Source of the DNA: Bradyrhizobium sp. U87765 SZCCT0048
GTDB taxonomy: Bacteria; Pseudomonadota; Alphaproteobacteria; Rhizobiales; Xanthobacteraceae
Assembly (NCBI RefSeq): GCF_018131225.1
Contig: NZ_JAFCMM010000006.1
Location: forward strand, 124,001 to 188,000
Length of the DNA: 64,000 nt
Direction of reading: 5' to 3'
The notes under the pieces are model-generated. The model was not told the origin of the DNA and ran no database searches. It was given only the letters and a program-made list of their open reading frames with translations. The number at the start of each line of letters is the position of its first letter. Position 1 is the stretch's first letter. This document shows positions 1-9,094 of the stretch, piece after piece. Made by a program: the position numbers and the translations under genes.

Positions 1-750
1 TTGCCGCTCGGCGGCGTCGCGCGCATCCGCACCGCGGCGCGCGAGATCGCGACGGCGCCCGGCGTTGCGGCGTCGCTGCTGTCGCCGACCCTGTCGACGC
101 GAATGGTCTGGGAGGGCGACTGCGCGCAACTCATCCTGCTGGTGGAGCGGCGTCTCGTCGAGCAGCGCGCCGCAGCACTCGCCGGCAGGGCGGTGCAGCC
201 GGTCGAGTTCGAGCCGGCGGTGGATCTGACCGGGGCAGCGGGGCAGGCCCTGCAGGCGGAGATGGCGCATCTCGCCGATCTCGCCGAGCATCTCGGCCCC
301 GGCGGCGACCTGCCGCCGCTCGCCGCCGCCAACCTGCGCGAGACGCTGCTCGATGCGCTGCTCAACGGCCAGTCCCATGGCTTGTCGGCGGCGATCGAGG
401 TGTTCGCCGGCCGTGCCGACAACCTGCCGGCGGCGCTGCGGCGGGCGCGCGACTATCTCGACGCCAACGCCACCGAGCCACTCGACCTCGCCGATCTCGC
501 CGACGCCGCCGGCACCGGCATTCGCGCCCTGCAGCTCGGCTTCCGCCGCCACTTCGGCACCTCGATCTCCGAGATGCTGCTCGACGTCCGCCTCGCCCAT
601 CTCCACGCCCGCCTGCGCAGGGCGCCGGCCGATGCGCGCGTCACCGACCTCGCGTTCGAGCTCGGCTTCACCCATCTCAGCCGCATGGCCAGCGCCTACC
701 GCGCCAAGTTCGGCGAGACGCCGTCCGCCACGCTGCGCCGCATGAGCTGA
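1..750 (+). CDS. AraC-family transcriptional regulator (5' end cut by window)
   Basis: The visible 249 residues match the C-terminal part of an AraC/XylS-type activator. Two helix-turn-helix segments are visible in the last ~100 residues: one around LDLADLADAAGTGIRALQLGFRRHFG, followed by a second ending VTDLAFELGFTHLSRMASAYRAKFGETPSATLRR. The upstream part resembles the sensor domain of the AraC-binding-like class. The first codon here is TTG at the window edge, so the true start is probably outside. It lies just upstream of the anthranilate-type genes in the same direction, but a role in controlling them is only a guess, because those genes carry MarR-type sites. Family is secure; inducer is unknown. 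Confidence 0.85.
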   Translation: MPLGGVARIRTAAREIATAPGVAASLLSPTLSTRMVWEGDCAQLILLVERRLVEQRAAALAGRAVQPVEFEPAVDLTGAAGQALQAEMAHLADLAEHLGPGGDLPPLAAANLRETLLDALLNGQSHGLSAAIEVFAGRADNLPAALRRARDYLDANATEPLDLADLADAAGTGIRALQLGFRRHFGTSISEMLLDVRLAHLHARLRRAPADARVTDLAFELGFTHLSRMASAYRAKFGETPSATLRRMS

Positions 751-815
751 GCGGCGCTGCCATCGGATTCACGATGCTGACAGCCGCCTGCCGCCGGGCG
801 GGCCGCGTTCCTTGC

Positions 816-840
816 AATTATTTCAAGCCTAAAATATATT
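816..840 (+). promoter_or_regulatory. Operator-like site A of the MarR regulon
   Basis: Begins AATTATTTCAAGCCTAAA and ends 24 bp before the SDR start codon. It shares the invariant AATTATTT block and the CTAAA right half with four other sites at 2844, 12702, 12975 and 14696. The half-sites form an imperfect inverted repeat (ATTATTTyA...TAAAAT). It stands out as AT-rich in a GC-rich background. Binding by the MarR protein at 13093 is inferred. Confidence 0.7.
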
Positions 841-864
841 GCGGGCCGCACAGCGAGGTCGACA

Positions 865-1626
865 ATGGCAGCATTCTCCCGTTCCACCCACGCGCTTGTC
901 ACCGGTGGTGGCCGGGGCATTGGTCTGGCCATCGCCGCGGCGCTGTCGGGCGCCGGCGCCACCGTGACGGTGCTTGGCCGCCAGCGTGAGGCCCTCGATG
1001 CCGCGGTCGCGTCTGGCGTGGCGCATCATGCCGCGGTGGCCGATGTCGCCGACGCTGCCTCGGTCGGCGCCGCGATCGCGGAAGCCGCCGCGCGCCAGCC
1101 GGTCGATCTGCTCATTGCCAATGCCGGCGCGGCCGAGTCCGCGCCGTTCGTCAAATCCGATGCCGCGTTGTTCCAGCGCATGCTCGACGTCAATCTGATG
1201 GGCGTGGTCAACGCCACCCATGCAGTGTTGCGGCCGATGCTGGAACGCAAGGCGGGGCGGATCGTCGCCGTGGCCTCGACCGCGGGGCTGAAGGGCTATT
1301 CCTACGTCTCGGCGTACTGCGCGGCGAAGCACGCGGTGGTCGGCCTGGTGCGCTCGCTCGCCCTCGAAGTCGCCGCCAGCGGTGTCACCGTCAACGCGGT
1401 GTGTCCGGGCTTCACTGACACCGATCTCGTCGCCGGCAGCCTCGACGTCATCATGAAGAAGACCGGCCGCAGCCGCGATGCGGCGGTCGCGGAACTCGCC
1501 AAGCACAATCCGCAGGGGCGCCTCGTGACGCCGGCGGAAGTCGCCGATACGGTGCTGTGGCTGTGTGGCCCCGGCGCGTCTGCCGTCACCGGCCAGGCCA
1601 TCGCGGTGGCCGGCGGCGAGATCTGA
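865..1626 (+). CDS. SDR-family NAD(P)-dependent oxidoreductase
   Basis: A 253-residue classical short-chain dehydrogenase/reductase. The Rossmann motif TGGGRGIG is at about residues 13-20, NAG is near 89, the catalytic Ser lies in VAVASTAG near 136, and YCAAK carries the catalytic Tyr and Lys near residue 150. GAGG precedes the ATG, and operator-like site A lies directly upstream. It is followed 62 bp later by an enoyl-CoA hydratase homologue, so the two probably form one operon. In the 2-aminobenzoyl-CoA route it could oxidise or reduce an alicyclic hydroxyacyl/oxoacyl-CoA intermediate; that assignment is inferred from context only. Confidence 0.88.
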   Translation: MAAFSRSTHALVTGGGRGIGLAIAAALSGAGATVTVLGRQREALDAAVASGVAHHAAVADVADAASVGAAIAEAAARQPVDLLIANAGAAESAPFVKSDAALFQRMLDVNLMGVVNATHAVLRPMLERKAGRIVAVASTAGLKGYSYVSAYCAAKHAVVGLVRSLALEVAASGVTVNAVCPGFTDTDLVAGSLDVIMKKTGRSRDAAVAELAKHNPQGRLVTPAEVADTVLWLCGPGASAVTGQAIAVAGGEI

Positions 1627-1688
1627 CCGTCCGCACGCGGGCGCAACCACCCACGACCTTACATCAGGAAAACCGTCCGGGAGATCCC

Positions 1689-2525
1689 ATGACCAGCTTT
1701 GCCAACCCCGTCACCCTGCCGCTCGCGGCGTATGCGCCGAAGCACTTCCTGCTGGCCGTCGACGGCGGCGTGGCGACTGTGACGCTGAACCGGCCGGAGC
1801 GCAAGAATCCGCTGACCTTCGAGAGCTACCGCGAGCTGGTCGATTTCTTTCGCGCCTGCGCCCATGACGACGCTGTCAAGACCATCGTGGTCACTGGCGC
1901 CGGCGGCAACTTCTCCTCCGGCGGCGACGTGTTCGAGATCATCGGCCCGCTGGTGAAGATGGACACCAAGGGCCTCACGGCGTTCACCCGCATGACCGGC
2001 GATCTCGTCAAGGCGATGCGCGCCTGCCCGCAGCCGGTGATCGCCGCGGTCGAGGGCATCTGCGCCGGTGCCGGTGCGATCATCGCGATGGCCGCCGACA
2101 TGCGCCTGGCGGCGCCGAACGCCAAGGTCGGCTTCCTGTTCAACAAGGTCGGGCTTGCGGGCTGCGACATGGGCGCGTGCGCGATCCTGCCACGCATCAT
2201 CGGCCAGTCGCGCGCCTCGGAACTGCTCTACACCGGCCGCTTCATGACCGCCGAGGAGGGCGAGCGCTGGGGCTTCTTCAGCCGCATCGTGCCGGCCGCC
2301 GAGGTGCTCAGCCAGGCGCAGGCGCTGGCCCGCGACGTCACCGCCGGTCCGACCTTCGCCAACACCATGACCAAGCGCATGCTGGCGATGGAATGGGCGA
2401 TGTCGGTGGAGGAGGCGGTCGAGGCCGAGGCGGTTGCCCAGGCCTTGTGCATGACCACCCAGGACTTCGAGCGCGCCTTCCACGCCTTCGCCGCCAAGCA
2501 GAAGCCGGTGTTCGAGGGGAACTGA
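1689..2525 (+). CDS. Enoyl-CoA hydratase/isomerase (crotonase) family protein
   Basis: A 278-residue crotonase-fold protein starting at the ATG after GGGAGATCCC. Both oxyanion-hole segments are recognisable (GNFSSGGD at 73-80, GICAGAGA at 123-130). By eye, the two catalytic glutamates of rat crotonase are replaced: Ile131 sits at the Glu144 position and Phe151 at the Glu164 position, while Asp160 (GCDMGAC) is a candidate acid/base. It is therefore probably not a plain hydratase; hydrolytic ring opening, isomerisation or C-C cleavage of a CoA ester are alternatives. It is in the same operon as the SDR. Fold assignment is firm, reaction open. Confidence 0.85.
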   Translation: MTSFANPVTLPLAAYAPKHFLLAVDGGVATVTLNRPERKNPLTFESYRELVDFFRACAHDDAVKTIVVTGAGGNFSSGGDVFEIIGPLVKMDTKGLTAFTRMTGDLVKAMRACPQPVIAAVEGICAGAGAIIAMAADMRLAAPNAKVGFLFNKVGLAGCDMGACAILPRIIGQSRASELLYTGRFMTAEEGERWGFFSRIVPAAEVLSQAQALARDVTAGPTFANTMTKRMLAMEWAMSVEEAVEAEAVAQALCMTTQDFERAFHAFAAKQKPVFEGN

Positions 2526-2542
2526 GGCGGTCGCGACACATC

Positions 2543-2761
2543 CCCTCATCCTGAGGAGGCGGCGCAGCCGCCGTCTCGAAGGATGAGGCCCGCAACGCCG
2601 TGGCCTCATGGTTCGGGACGCGCGGCGTTGCCGCGCTCCTCACCATGAGGGGGAGTGCGGCGCCTCATGCCAGCAAGCTGTCACCCGGGTGAGCGCAGCG
2701 ACACCCGGGTTTTCTTTTGCCTGATCCCTCCCGGATATCGCTGCGCTCATCCGGGCTACGG
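2543..2761. repeat. Cluster of three intergenic palindromic repeat units
   Basis: This fills most of the gap before the monooxygenase/reductase gene. Unit 1 (2543-2588) is CCTCATCCTGAGGAGG...CTCGAAGGATGAGG. Unit 2 (2603-2652) is CCTCATGGTTCG...CTCCTCACCATGAGG. Unit 3 (2683-2761) pairs GGGTGAGCGCAGCG with CGCTGCGCTCATCCGGGCTAC. Related units recur at least seven more times in the window. No gene is visible in this gap. Confidence 0.8.
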
Positions 2762-2843
2762 GATATGCTCGGCGGCTGGGGCGGCCTCGCCCAATCGGCG
2801 ACAGGCACCCTGAGGAATTGGCGCAAAATCGCCGCTTGCCAGT

Positions 2844-2868
2844 CAAATGCTTTAGGCTTAAAATAATT
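2844..2868 (-). promoter_or_regulatory. Operator-like site B of the MarR regulon
   Basis: Read on the minus strand it is AATTATTTTAAGCCTAAA followed by GCATTTG, nearly identical to site A in the opposite orientation. It ends 28 bp before the monooxygenase/reductase ATG, where a repressor would block transcription. Assignment to the MarR at 13093 is inferred. Confidence 0.7.
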
Positions 2869-2896
2869 TCCAGCATCAAGATCCGGAGGCGGTGTC

Positions 2897-5248
2897 ATGA
2901 AGGTGGCGATCATCGGCGGCGGACCGGCGGGGCTCTATGCCGCGATCCTGCTCAAGAAACAGCGGCCGGAGGCGGACGTCGCCGTTTACGAGCGCAACCG
3001 CCACGACGACACCTTCGGCTTCGGCGTGGTGTTCTCCGACGCCACCCTCGACAATTTCGAAAAGCACGATCCGCCGAGCTACCGCCGCATCACCCAGGAG
3101 TTTGCCTACTGGGACGATATCGCGGTGCATTTCCGCGGCACCGTCCACCGCGTCGGCGGCAACGGCTTCTGCGGCTGCTCGCGCCGCATGCTGCTCCTGA
3201 TCCTGCAGGAGCGCGCCCGGGAGCTTGGCGTCAAGCTGTTCTTCGAGGTCGACATTGCCGACGAGGCGAAGTTCGCCGATGCCGACCTCGTGGTGATCGC
3301 CGACGGCGTCAACAGCCGCTTCCGCGAAAAATTCTCCGAACATTTCCAGCCGGAAGTCGATCTGCGCTCCAACAAGTTCACCTGGATGGGCTCGACCAAG
3401 CCGCTCGACGCCTTCACCTTCGTGTTCCAGGAGACCGAGTGGGGGCCGTTCATCGCCCACGCCTACCAGTACGAGGCCGGCCACTCGACCTGGATTTTCG
3501 AGACCGATCCGGAGACGTTTGCGCGCGCCGGTCTCACGGGCCTCGGCGAACAGGAATCGGCGCATCGCATGGAAGCGATCTTCGCCGACTACCTCGACGG
3601 TCACAAGCTGCTGATCAATCGCTCGATGTGGCGCAACTTCCCGATGATCCGCAACCAGCGCTGGGTGCGGGACAACATGGTGCTGCTCGGCGACGCCAAG
3701 GCGACCGCGCACTTCTCGATCGGCTCGGGCACCAAGCTCGCGATGGAGGACGCCATCGCGCTGGCAGAGGCGGTGCAGTCCGCGCCGACCCTGGAGGCGG
3801 CGCTGGTGAAGTACGAGCACGGCCGCCGCGAGGAGGTCGAGAAGACCCAGCACGCCGCCGACGTCTCGCTGGTGTGGTTCGAGCATGTCGACCGCTTCTG
3901 GGATTTCGACCCCGTGCAGTTCGCCTTCGGCGTCATGACCCGTGCCAAGGCCATCACCTATGACAATCTCGGCCTGCGTGCGCCGGACTTTGTCGCCGAG
4001 GTCGATCGGGTGTTCGCCCGCCAGGTCAAGGCGCGCGGCTTCGACGTCGACACGCACAAGCCGGTGGCGCCGATGTTCCAGCCGTTCAGGCTGCGCGACA
4101 TGGTGCTGAAGAACCGCGCGGTGATGTCGCCGATGTGCATGTATTCGGCGAAGGACGGCGTTCCGCAGGACTTCCACCTGGTGCATTACGGCTCGCGCGC
4201 CATCGGTGGCGCCGGTCTCATTTTCACCGAGATGACCTGCGTCGCGCCGGAGGCGCGCATCACGCCCGGCTGCACCGGGCTGTGGAACGACGAGCAGGAA
4301 GCGATGTGGCGGCGCATCGTCGATTTCGTCCACGGCAACTCCGAGACGAAGATCTGCCTGCAGCTCGGCCATGCCGGCCGCAAGGGCGCGACGAAGTTGA
4401 TGTGGGACGGCATGGACCGGCCGCTCGAGCAGGGCGCGTGGGACATCGTCTCGGCGTCGCCGCTGCCGTATTTCCCCGACAGCCAGGTGCCGCGCGAGAT
4501 CGATCGCGCGACGATGGACCGCGTGCGCCAGCAGTTCGTTGACGCCGCGCTCCGCGGCGACCGCTGCGGCTTCGACATGCTGGAGCTGCACTGCGCCCAC
4601 GGCTACCTGCTGGCGAGCTTCATCTCGCCACTGACCAACACCCGTACCGACGCCTATGGCGGCTCGCTGGACAATCGCCTGCGCTTCCCGCTGGAGGTGT
4701 TCACCGCAATGCGTGCGGCGTGGCCGGCGCACAAGCCGATGTCGGTGCGCATCTCGGCGACGGACTGGGCGGAAGGCGGCATCACCGGCGATGACGCTGT
4801 GGAGATCGCGCGGGCCTTCCGCGAGGCGGGGGTCGACCTCGTCGACGTCTCGACCGGCCAGACGGTGAAGGAATCGCGTCCGATCTACGGCCGCATGTTC
4901 CAGACGCCGTTTTCTGACCAGGTGCGCAACGAGGCGGACGTCGCCACCATGTGCGTCGGCAACATCACCACCGCGGACCAGATCAACACCATCCTGGCGG
5001 CCGGACGCGCCGATCTCGTGGCGCTCGGGCGCCCGCATCTCGTCGACCCCGGCTTTACCATAAAGGCAGCGGCCTGGTACGGCGCGGCTGACGCCTATTG
5101 CCCTCCGCCGTATTTGCCCGGAAAAGATCAGATCTTCCGCAACAGCGTGCGCGACCGGCAGGACTTCGAGGATCTCAAGATCAAGGGCAAGCCCAAGACG
5201 CGTGCGGAGCTGAAGGCGGATGCCGCCAAATCGCTGGCGGCAGAGTGA
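2897..5248 (+). CDS. 2-aminobenzoyl-CoA monooxygenase/reductase (FAD hydroxylase-OYE fusion)
   Basis: A 783-residue two-domain flavoprotein. Residues 1-~380 form a PHBH-type FAD monooxygenase: the FAD-binding GGGPAG lies near the N-terminus, and LLGDAKATAHFSIGSG near 265 is the second FAD motif. From about 393 (FQPFRLRDMVLKNRAVMSPM) to the end it is an Old Yellow Enzyme-type FMN reductase, with HAGRKG near 491 and the LHCAHGYLLASF segment near 565. This architecture is that of the Azoarcus enzyme that hydroxylates 2-aminobenzoyl-CoA and then reduces the ring; homologues are also named salicylyl-CoA 5-hydroxylase/oxidoreductase. Site B lies directly upstream and the CoA ligase is in the same region, which favours anthranilate as substrate. 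Confidence 0.88.
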   Translation: MKVAIIGGGPAGLYAAILLKKQRPEADVAVYERNRHDDTFGFGVVFSDATLDNFEKHDPPSYRRITQEFAYWDDIAVHFRGTVHRVGGNGFCGCSRRMLLLILQERARELGVKLFFEVDIADEAKFADADLVVIADGVNSRFREKFSEHFQPEVDLRSNKFTWMGSTKPLDAFTFVFQETEWGPFIAHAYQYEAGHSTWIFETDPETFARAGLTGLGEQESAHRMEAIFADYLDGHKLLINRSMWRNFPMIRNQRWVRDNMVLLGDAKATAHFSIGSGTKLAMEDAIALAEAVQSAPTLEAALVKYEHGRREEVEKTQHAADVSLVWFEHVDRFWDFDPVQFAFGVMTRAKAITYDNLGLRAPDFVAEVDRVFARQVKARGFDVDTHKPVAPMFQPFRLRDMVLKNRAVMSPMCMYSAKDGVPQDFHLVHYGSRAIGGAGLIFTEMTCVAPEARITPGCTGLWNDEQEAMWRRIVDFVHGNSETKICLQLGHAGRKGATKLMWDGMDRPLEQGAWDIVSASPLPYFPDSQVPREIDRATMDRVRQQFVDAALRGDRCGFDMLELHCAHGYLLASFISPLTNTRTDAYGGSLDNRLRFPLEVFTAMRAAWPAHKPMSVRISATDWAEGGITGDDAVEIARAFREAGVDLVDVSTGQTVKESRPIYGRMFQTPFSDQVRNEADVATMCVGNITTADQINTILAAGRADLVALGRPHLVDPGFTIKAAAWYGAADAYCPPPYLPGKDQIFRNSVRDRQDFEDLKIKGKPKTRAELKADAAKSLAAE

Positions 5249-5397
5249 CAGGTCTGGAATGATACGGCGGCGCGCCCCGGCACCTGGTGCGGGCCAGCCG
5301 CGACGGGAGATGCGCCGCATCGCCACATGGCGGGGCGGATGGCCGCAAGGCCGATAACCAACAACGATAAGTACGCGTCAAGGGTATGGAGGGTGGC

Positions 5398-6642
5398 ATG
5401 AAGGCGATCATCGTCGGCGGCGGCATCGGGGGATTGACGACGGCGCTGATGTTGCGCGCCCGCGGCCTCGATTGCGAGCTCTACGAGCAGGCGGACACCA
5501 TCCGCGAGCTCGGCGTCGGCATCAACACGCTGCCGCATGCCATTCGCGAGCTCACCGGGCTCGGCCTGCTCGACCGCCTCGACGAGGTCGCCATCCGAAC
5601 CGAGGAGCTGTTCTATCTCACGCGCCACGGCCAGCAGGTCTGGCACGAGAAGCGCGGCCTCGATGCCGGCCATGACGTGCCGCAGTTCTCCATCCACCGC
5701 GGCCGCCTGCAGAGCGTCATCCAGCAGGCCGTGATCGAGCGTCTCGGTCCGCAGGCGATCCACACCGGTTGCCGGCTCGGGGCCTTCACCCAGGACGAAG
5801 GCGGCGTCACCGCGCATTTCTTCGACCGCACTGGCGGCCATGTCACGACCGCGCGCGGCGACATCCTGATCGGCGCCGACGGCATTCACTCCAAGGTGCG
5901 CCAGACGCTGTTTCCGAACGAAGGCGCGCCGTGCTGGAATGGCCTGATGCTGTGGCGCGGCGCCACCGACTGGCCGGCGTTCCTCACCGGGCGTTCCATG
6001 ATCATCGCCGGTGGCCTCAACGCCAAGGCCGTGATCTATCCGATCGCCGAGGGCTCCGGCCCGGCCAACCGCCTGACCAACTGGGCGGTGCTGGTGCGCA
6101 TCGGCGACGCCAATACCCAGCCGCCGCGCCGCGAGGACTGGTCGCGCGTCGGCAAGCGCGACGAGTTGATGCCGCATGTCGCCGGCTTCTCCATCCCGCA
6201 GGTCGATCTCGCCGCGCTGATTCGCGCGACGCCGGAATTCTGGGAGTATCCGTGCTGCGATCGCGACGCGCTGCCGTACTGGTCGAGCGGGCGTGTCACG
6301 CTGCTCGGCGATGCCGCCCATCCGATGTATCCGGTCGGCTCCAACGGCGCGTCGCAGGCGATCCTCGACGCCCGCGCGCTGGCGGACGCGCTCGCCCGCG
6401 CCGAGCATCCGCGCCAGGCGCTCGTCGCCTATGAGCGCCAGCGCCTGCCGATGACCGCTGAAATCGTCGCCTCCAACCGCCGCGGCGGTCCCGAGGGCGT
6501 GATCGACGCCATCGAGAAGCTGGCGCCTCAGGGCTTTTCCGACATCGACGCCATCCTCAGCTACGACGCCCGCGAGGCCATCGTCCGCGGCTACGCCGCC
6601 AAGGCCGGGTTTGCGGCACGGCTGATCGGCAAGTCCGCGTAG
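5398..6642 (+). CDS. FAD-dependent aromatic-ring monooxygenase (salicylate/3-hydroxybenzoate hydroxylase-like)
   Basis: A 414-residue class A flavin monooxygenase. IIVGGGIGGLTTAL at the N-terminus is the FAD Rossmann motif, ILIGADGIHSKVR near 155-168 is the DG motif, and VTLLGDAAHPMYPVGSNGASQAILDA near 300 is the GD motif. The ATG at 5398 is chosen over 5386 because GGAGGG lies 5-10 bases before it. It would add a hydroxyl group to an aromatic acid using NAD(P)H and O2. It has no recognisable MarR-type site in the 149 bp before it, so it may be read through from the preceding gene or be independent. Substrate unknown. Confidence 0.82.
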   Translation: MKAIIVGGGIGGLTTALMLRARGLDCELYEQADTIRELGVGINTLPHAIRELTGLGLLDRLDEVAIRTEELFYLTRHGQQVWHEKRGLDAGHDVPQFSIHRGRLQSVIQQAVIERLGPQAIHTGCRLGAFTQDEGGVTAHFFDRTGGHVTTARGDILIGADGIHSKVRQTLFPNEGAPCWNGLMLWRGATDWPAFLTGRSMIIAGGLNAKAVIYPIAEGSGPANRLTNWAVLVRIGDANTQPPRREDWSRVGKRDELMPHVAGFSIPQVDLAALIRATPEFWEYPCCDRDALPYWSSGRVTLLGDAAHPMYPVGSNGASQAILDARALADALARAEHPRQALVAYERQRLPMTAEIVASNRRGGPEGVIDAIEKLAPQGFSDIDAILSYDAREAIVRGYAAKAGFAARLIGKSA

Positions 6643-6679
6643 CGCGGTTCGGGGCTATCGTCGGTCGCCTGCGTCAGAC

Positions 6680-6913
6680 CCTCATGGTGAGGAAGCGCGA
6701 CAGCGCCGCCTCGAACCATGAGGCTGTGGCGTCTCCGCGTTCGCGGAGATGTGCGGTCTTCATCCTTCGAGACGCAGGCTGCGCCTGCTCCTCAGGATGA
6801 GGGGGAGGGACTGCAGCTCTTCTTTCAGTCCCGTAGCCCGGATGAGCGCAGCGATATCCGGGACTGCGGAACGAGGCGGCCCCGCATGTCGCTACGCTCA
6901 TGCGGGCCACGCG
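6680..6913. repeat. Cluster of three intergenic palindromic repeat units
   Basis: Unit 1 (6680-6724) begins CTCATGGTGAGGAAGCG and ends CTCGAACCATGAGG. Unit 2 (6761-6805) begins CATCCTTCGAGACGC and ends CTCCTCAGGATGAGG. Unit 3 (6833-6913) begins TAGCCCGGATGAGCGCAGCG and ends GCTACGCTCATGCGGGCC. The 426-bp space between convergent genes holds these repeats and no plausible gene; the hairpins could end transcription from both sides. Confidence 0.8.
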
Positions 6914-7068
6914 TCAGTGTCAGGGAGGTGGTACGTGCCGCGCTCGCCTTATCGCGCCGCCACTCCTCCACCCAGCAAAATGCCCGGCGCAAGGGCCGGG
7001 CATGATGCATCCGCGACAGGACCATACCTGCGATTGGGCGATGTCCGCGATTGATCGCGGCGATTGCC

Positions 7069-7530
7069 TCACGCGCCCGGAGGGGGCGGCAGGAAGTGGA
7101 TGTTGTACTCGGCGGCGAGCGCGACCACGTCCTCGGGCTTCTGCTCCTTCATGTTATGGATGCCCCAGAACAGGTCGTAGAGGCGGCGGGTCGGCGATAC
7201 CCAGAACAGCACTTTGGCGAGCTGCTGCGACTTGTTGAAGATGCCGTGCGGCTTGCCCATCGGCAGGCGCACGAGGTCGCCCGGCGTGGCGTGCTCGTCG
7301 GCGCCGTCGAGCATGAAGTCGAGGCGGCCTTCGAGGATGTAGAGATACTCGTCCTGGTCGGGATGGATGTGCGGCGGCACGAAGGTGCCGGGCGGGAAAG
7401 TGGCGTGCCAGGAGAACGAATGCTCGGTGCGCGTCTTCGGCACATAGGTCTGGCCGAGGATGCTCCAGCTGACACCCTGCAGGCCGTCGTTGGCCCGCGT
7501 GATGCCGGCGGTCTCGATGGGATTGGCCAT
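7069..7530 (-). CDS. Cupin-domain protein
   Basis: A 153-residue single-cupin protein. The first cupin motif is PPHIHPDQDEYLYILEGRLDF (His-x-His...Glu metal ligands) and the second includes GKPHGIFN. The ATG at 7530 is chosen because AGAGGAACGACC precedes it. It follows livF by about 110 bp and may be the last gene of the transporter operon read from 12539. Small cupins of this class may be dioxygenases, isomerases or non-enzymatic; the context suggests a role in aromatic-acid handling, but none can be assigned. Confidence 0.8.
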   Translation of the reverse strand: MANPIETAGITRANDGLQGVSWSILGQTYVPKTRTEHSFSWHATFPPGTFVPPHIHPDQDEYLYILEGRLDFMLDGADEHATPGDLVRLPMGKPHGIFNKSQQLAKVLFWVSPTRRLYDLFWGIHNMKEQKPEDVVALAAEYNIHFLPPPPGA

Positions 7531-7643
7531 GGTCGTTCCTCTTTCTTGGTGGGATATTCGGCGAGTTGAAACGCTGTGATCCGTCATCCCGAGCAGCGAG
7601 CCCCGAAGGATGGCGGAGAAAAGATGGTCCGTACAGGCTCCTC

Positions 7644-8342
7644 TCAGACGTGCAGGAATTTGTCCTTAACGGTTGGATCATGGCGAAGGTCGTCGCTGCT
7701 GCCGGTCCAGACCACGCGGCCCTTCTCGACGACGACATGACGGTCGGCGAAGGCGGCGAGCGCGTCGACGTTCTTGTCGATCACCAGGATGGCCTGGCCC
7801 TCGCTCTTGAGGCGCTTGAGGCAGCCCCAGATCTCGGCGCGGATCAGCGGCGCGAGGCCTTCGGTCGCCTCGTCGAGGATCAGCAGCCTCGGATTGGTCA
7901 TCAGCGCGCGGCCGATCGCCAGCATCTGCTGTTCGCCGCCGGACAGCTGCGTGCCGAGGTTGTTGCGCCGCTCCTTGAGGCGGGGGAACAGTTCCTGTAC
8001 CGCTTCAAGCGTCCAGCGCGCGGTGCCACGGCGCGCCGCAGCGGTGGCAATGAGGTTCTCGTCGACCGTCAGCGTCGGGAAGATCTGCCGGCCTTCGGGG
8101 ACGAGGCCGATGCCGCACTGCGCGATGCGGTACGACGGCAGGCCGGCCAGCGCGGTGTTATTGAAACGCACCTCGCCGCCGGTCGGCGCCAAAAGCCCCA
8201 TGATCGCCTTCACCGTCGTGGTCTTGCCCATGCCGTTGCGGCCGAGCAGGGTGACGACTTCGCCGGCGCCGATGCCGAAGGAGATGTCGAACAGCACCTG
8301 GGCTGCGCCATAGCCGGCCTGAAGATTGGAGACGGCGAGCAT
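7644..8342 (-). CDS. livF: LIV-type ABC transporter ATP-binding protein (LivF)
   Basis: A 232-residue ATPase. Walker A is GRNGMGKTT, the signature is LSGGEQQ, Walker B is LLILDEATEGLAPL, and the H-loop region reads ILVIDKNVDAL. The usual LivF H-loop is VEQN, so here the Glu-Gln is Asp-Lys. It is the membrane-associated energiser of the importer encoded by 7644-12539. The start codon overlaps the livG stop by 1 bp, so the two are translationally coupled. Confidence 0.93.
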   Translation of the reverse strand: MLAVSNLQAGYGAAQVLFDISFGIGAGEVVTLLGRNGMGKTTTVKAIMGLLAPTGGEVRFNNTALAGLPSYRIAQCGIGLVPEGRQIFPTLTVDENLIATAAARRGTARWTLEAVQELFPRLKERRNNLGTQLSGGEQQMLAIGRALMTNPRLLILDEATEGLAPLIRAEIWGCLKRLKSEGQAILVIDKNVDALAAFADRHVVVEKGRVVWTGSSDDLRHDPTVKDKFLHV

Positions 8343-9094
8343 CAGGCGGTCTCCTCGCCGAGATACGCTGCGCGCACCTCGGCATTGTTGCGGATCGCGT
8401 CCGGCGTTCCACTGGCGATGACGCGGCCATAGACCAGCACCGACACGGTGTCGGCGAGCGCGAACACCGCTTCCATGTCATGCTCGATCAGGATGATCGG
8501 CAGCTCCTGCTTGAGCGCCTGCAGCGTCGCGGTGACGCGGCGGGATTCTTCATGGCTGGTGCCGGCGAGCGGTTCGTCGAGCAGCAGCAGGCGCGGCTTG
8601 GCGGCGAGCGCGACCGCGAGCTCGAGCTGACGTTTTTCGCCATGCGACAGCAGGCCCGCGGCGACATCCGCGCGCGCCGCGAGGCCGAAGCGTATCAGCA
8701 GGTCGTGGGCCTCGTCGTTCAGCGCGCGCTCGGCGGCGGCGTTGCCGAAGAAGCGGAAGCTCGAGCCGGCGCGCGCCTGCGCCGCCAGCGCGACGTTCTC
8801 CAGCACCGAGAACGCCGGCAGGATCGAGACGATCTGGAACGAGCGCACGAGGCCGAGCCGGGCGCGCTCGTGCATCGGCAGAGCCGTGACGTCGCGGCCG
8901 TCGAACACGATGCGGCCGGCGCTGGGCGTAATCAGGCCGGAGATCTGGTGCACCAGCGTCGTCTTGCCGGCGCCGTTGGGGCCGATGATGGCATGCAGCT
9001 CGCGGGTGCCGACGCTCAGGGAGACGTCGTCGGTGACGCGCAGCGCGCCGTAGCTCTTGTGCAGGTTCTCGATGACCAGGATGGGACCGCTCAT
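8342..9094 (-). CDS. livG: LIV-type ABC transporter ATP-binding protein (LivG)
   Basis: A 250-residue ATPase with Walker A GPNGAGKTT, signature LSHGEKRQLELAVALA, Walker B LLLLDEPLAGTSHEE and H-loop IILIEHDMEAVF. The FQIVSILPAFSVLENV segment is typical of LivG. It overlaps the livM stop by 4 bp (ATGA) and couples to livF. Part of the importer controlled, by position, from operator-like site C. Confidence 0.93.
   Translation of the reverse strand: MSGPILVIENLHKSYGALRVTDDVSLSVGTRELHAIIGPNGAGKTTLVHQISGLITPSAGRIVFDGRDVTALPMHERARLGLVRSFQIVSILPAFSVLENVALAAQARAGSSFRFFGNAAAERALNDEAHDLLIRFGLAARADVAAGLLSHGEKRQLELAVALAAKPRLLLLDEPLAGTSHEESRRVTATLQALKQELPIILIEHDMEAVFALADTVSVLVYGRVIASGTPDAIRNNAEVRAAYLGEETA

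Noticed and set aside
2876..5326. An 816-codon minus-strand frame opposite the monooxygenase/reductase
   Set aside because: No recognisable domain and typical antisense composition.
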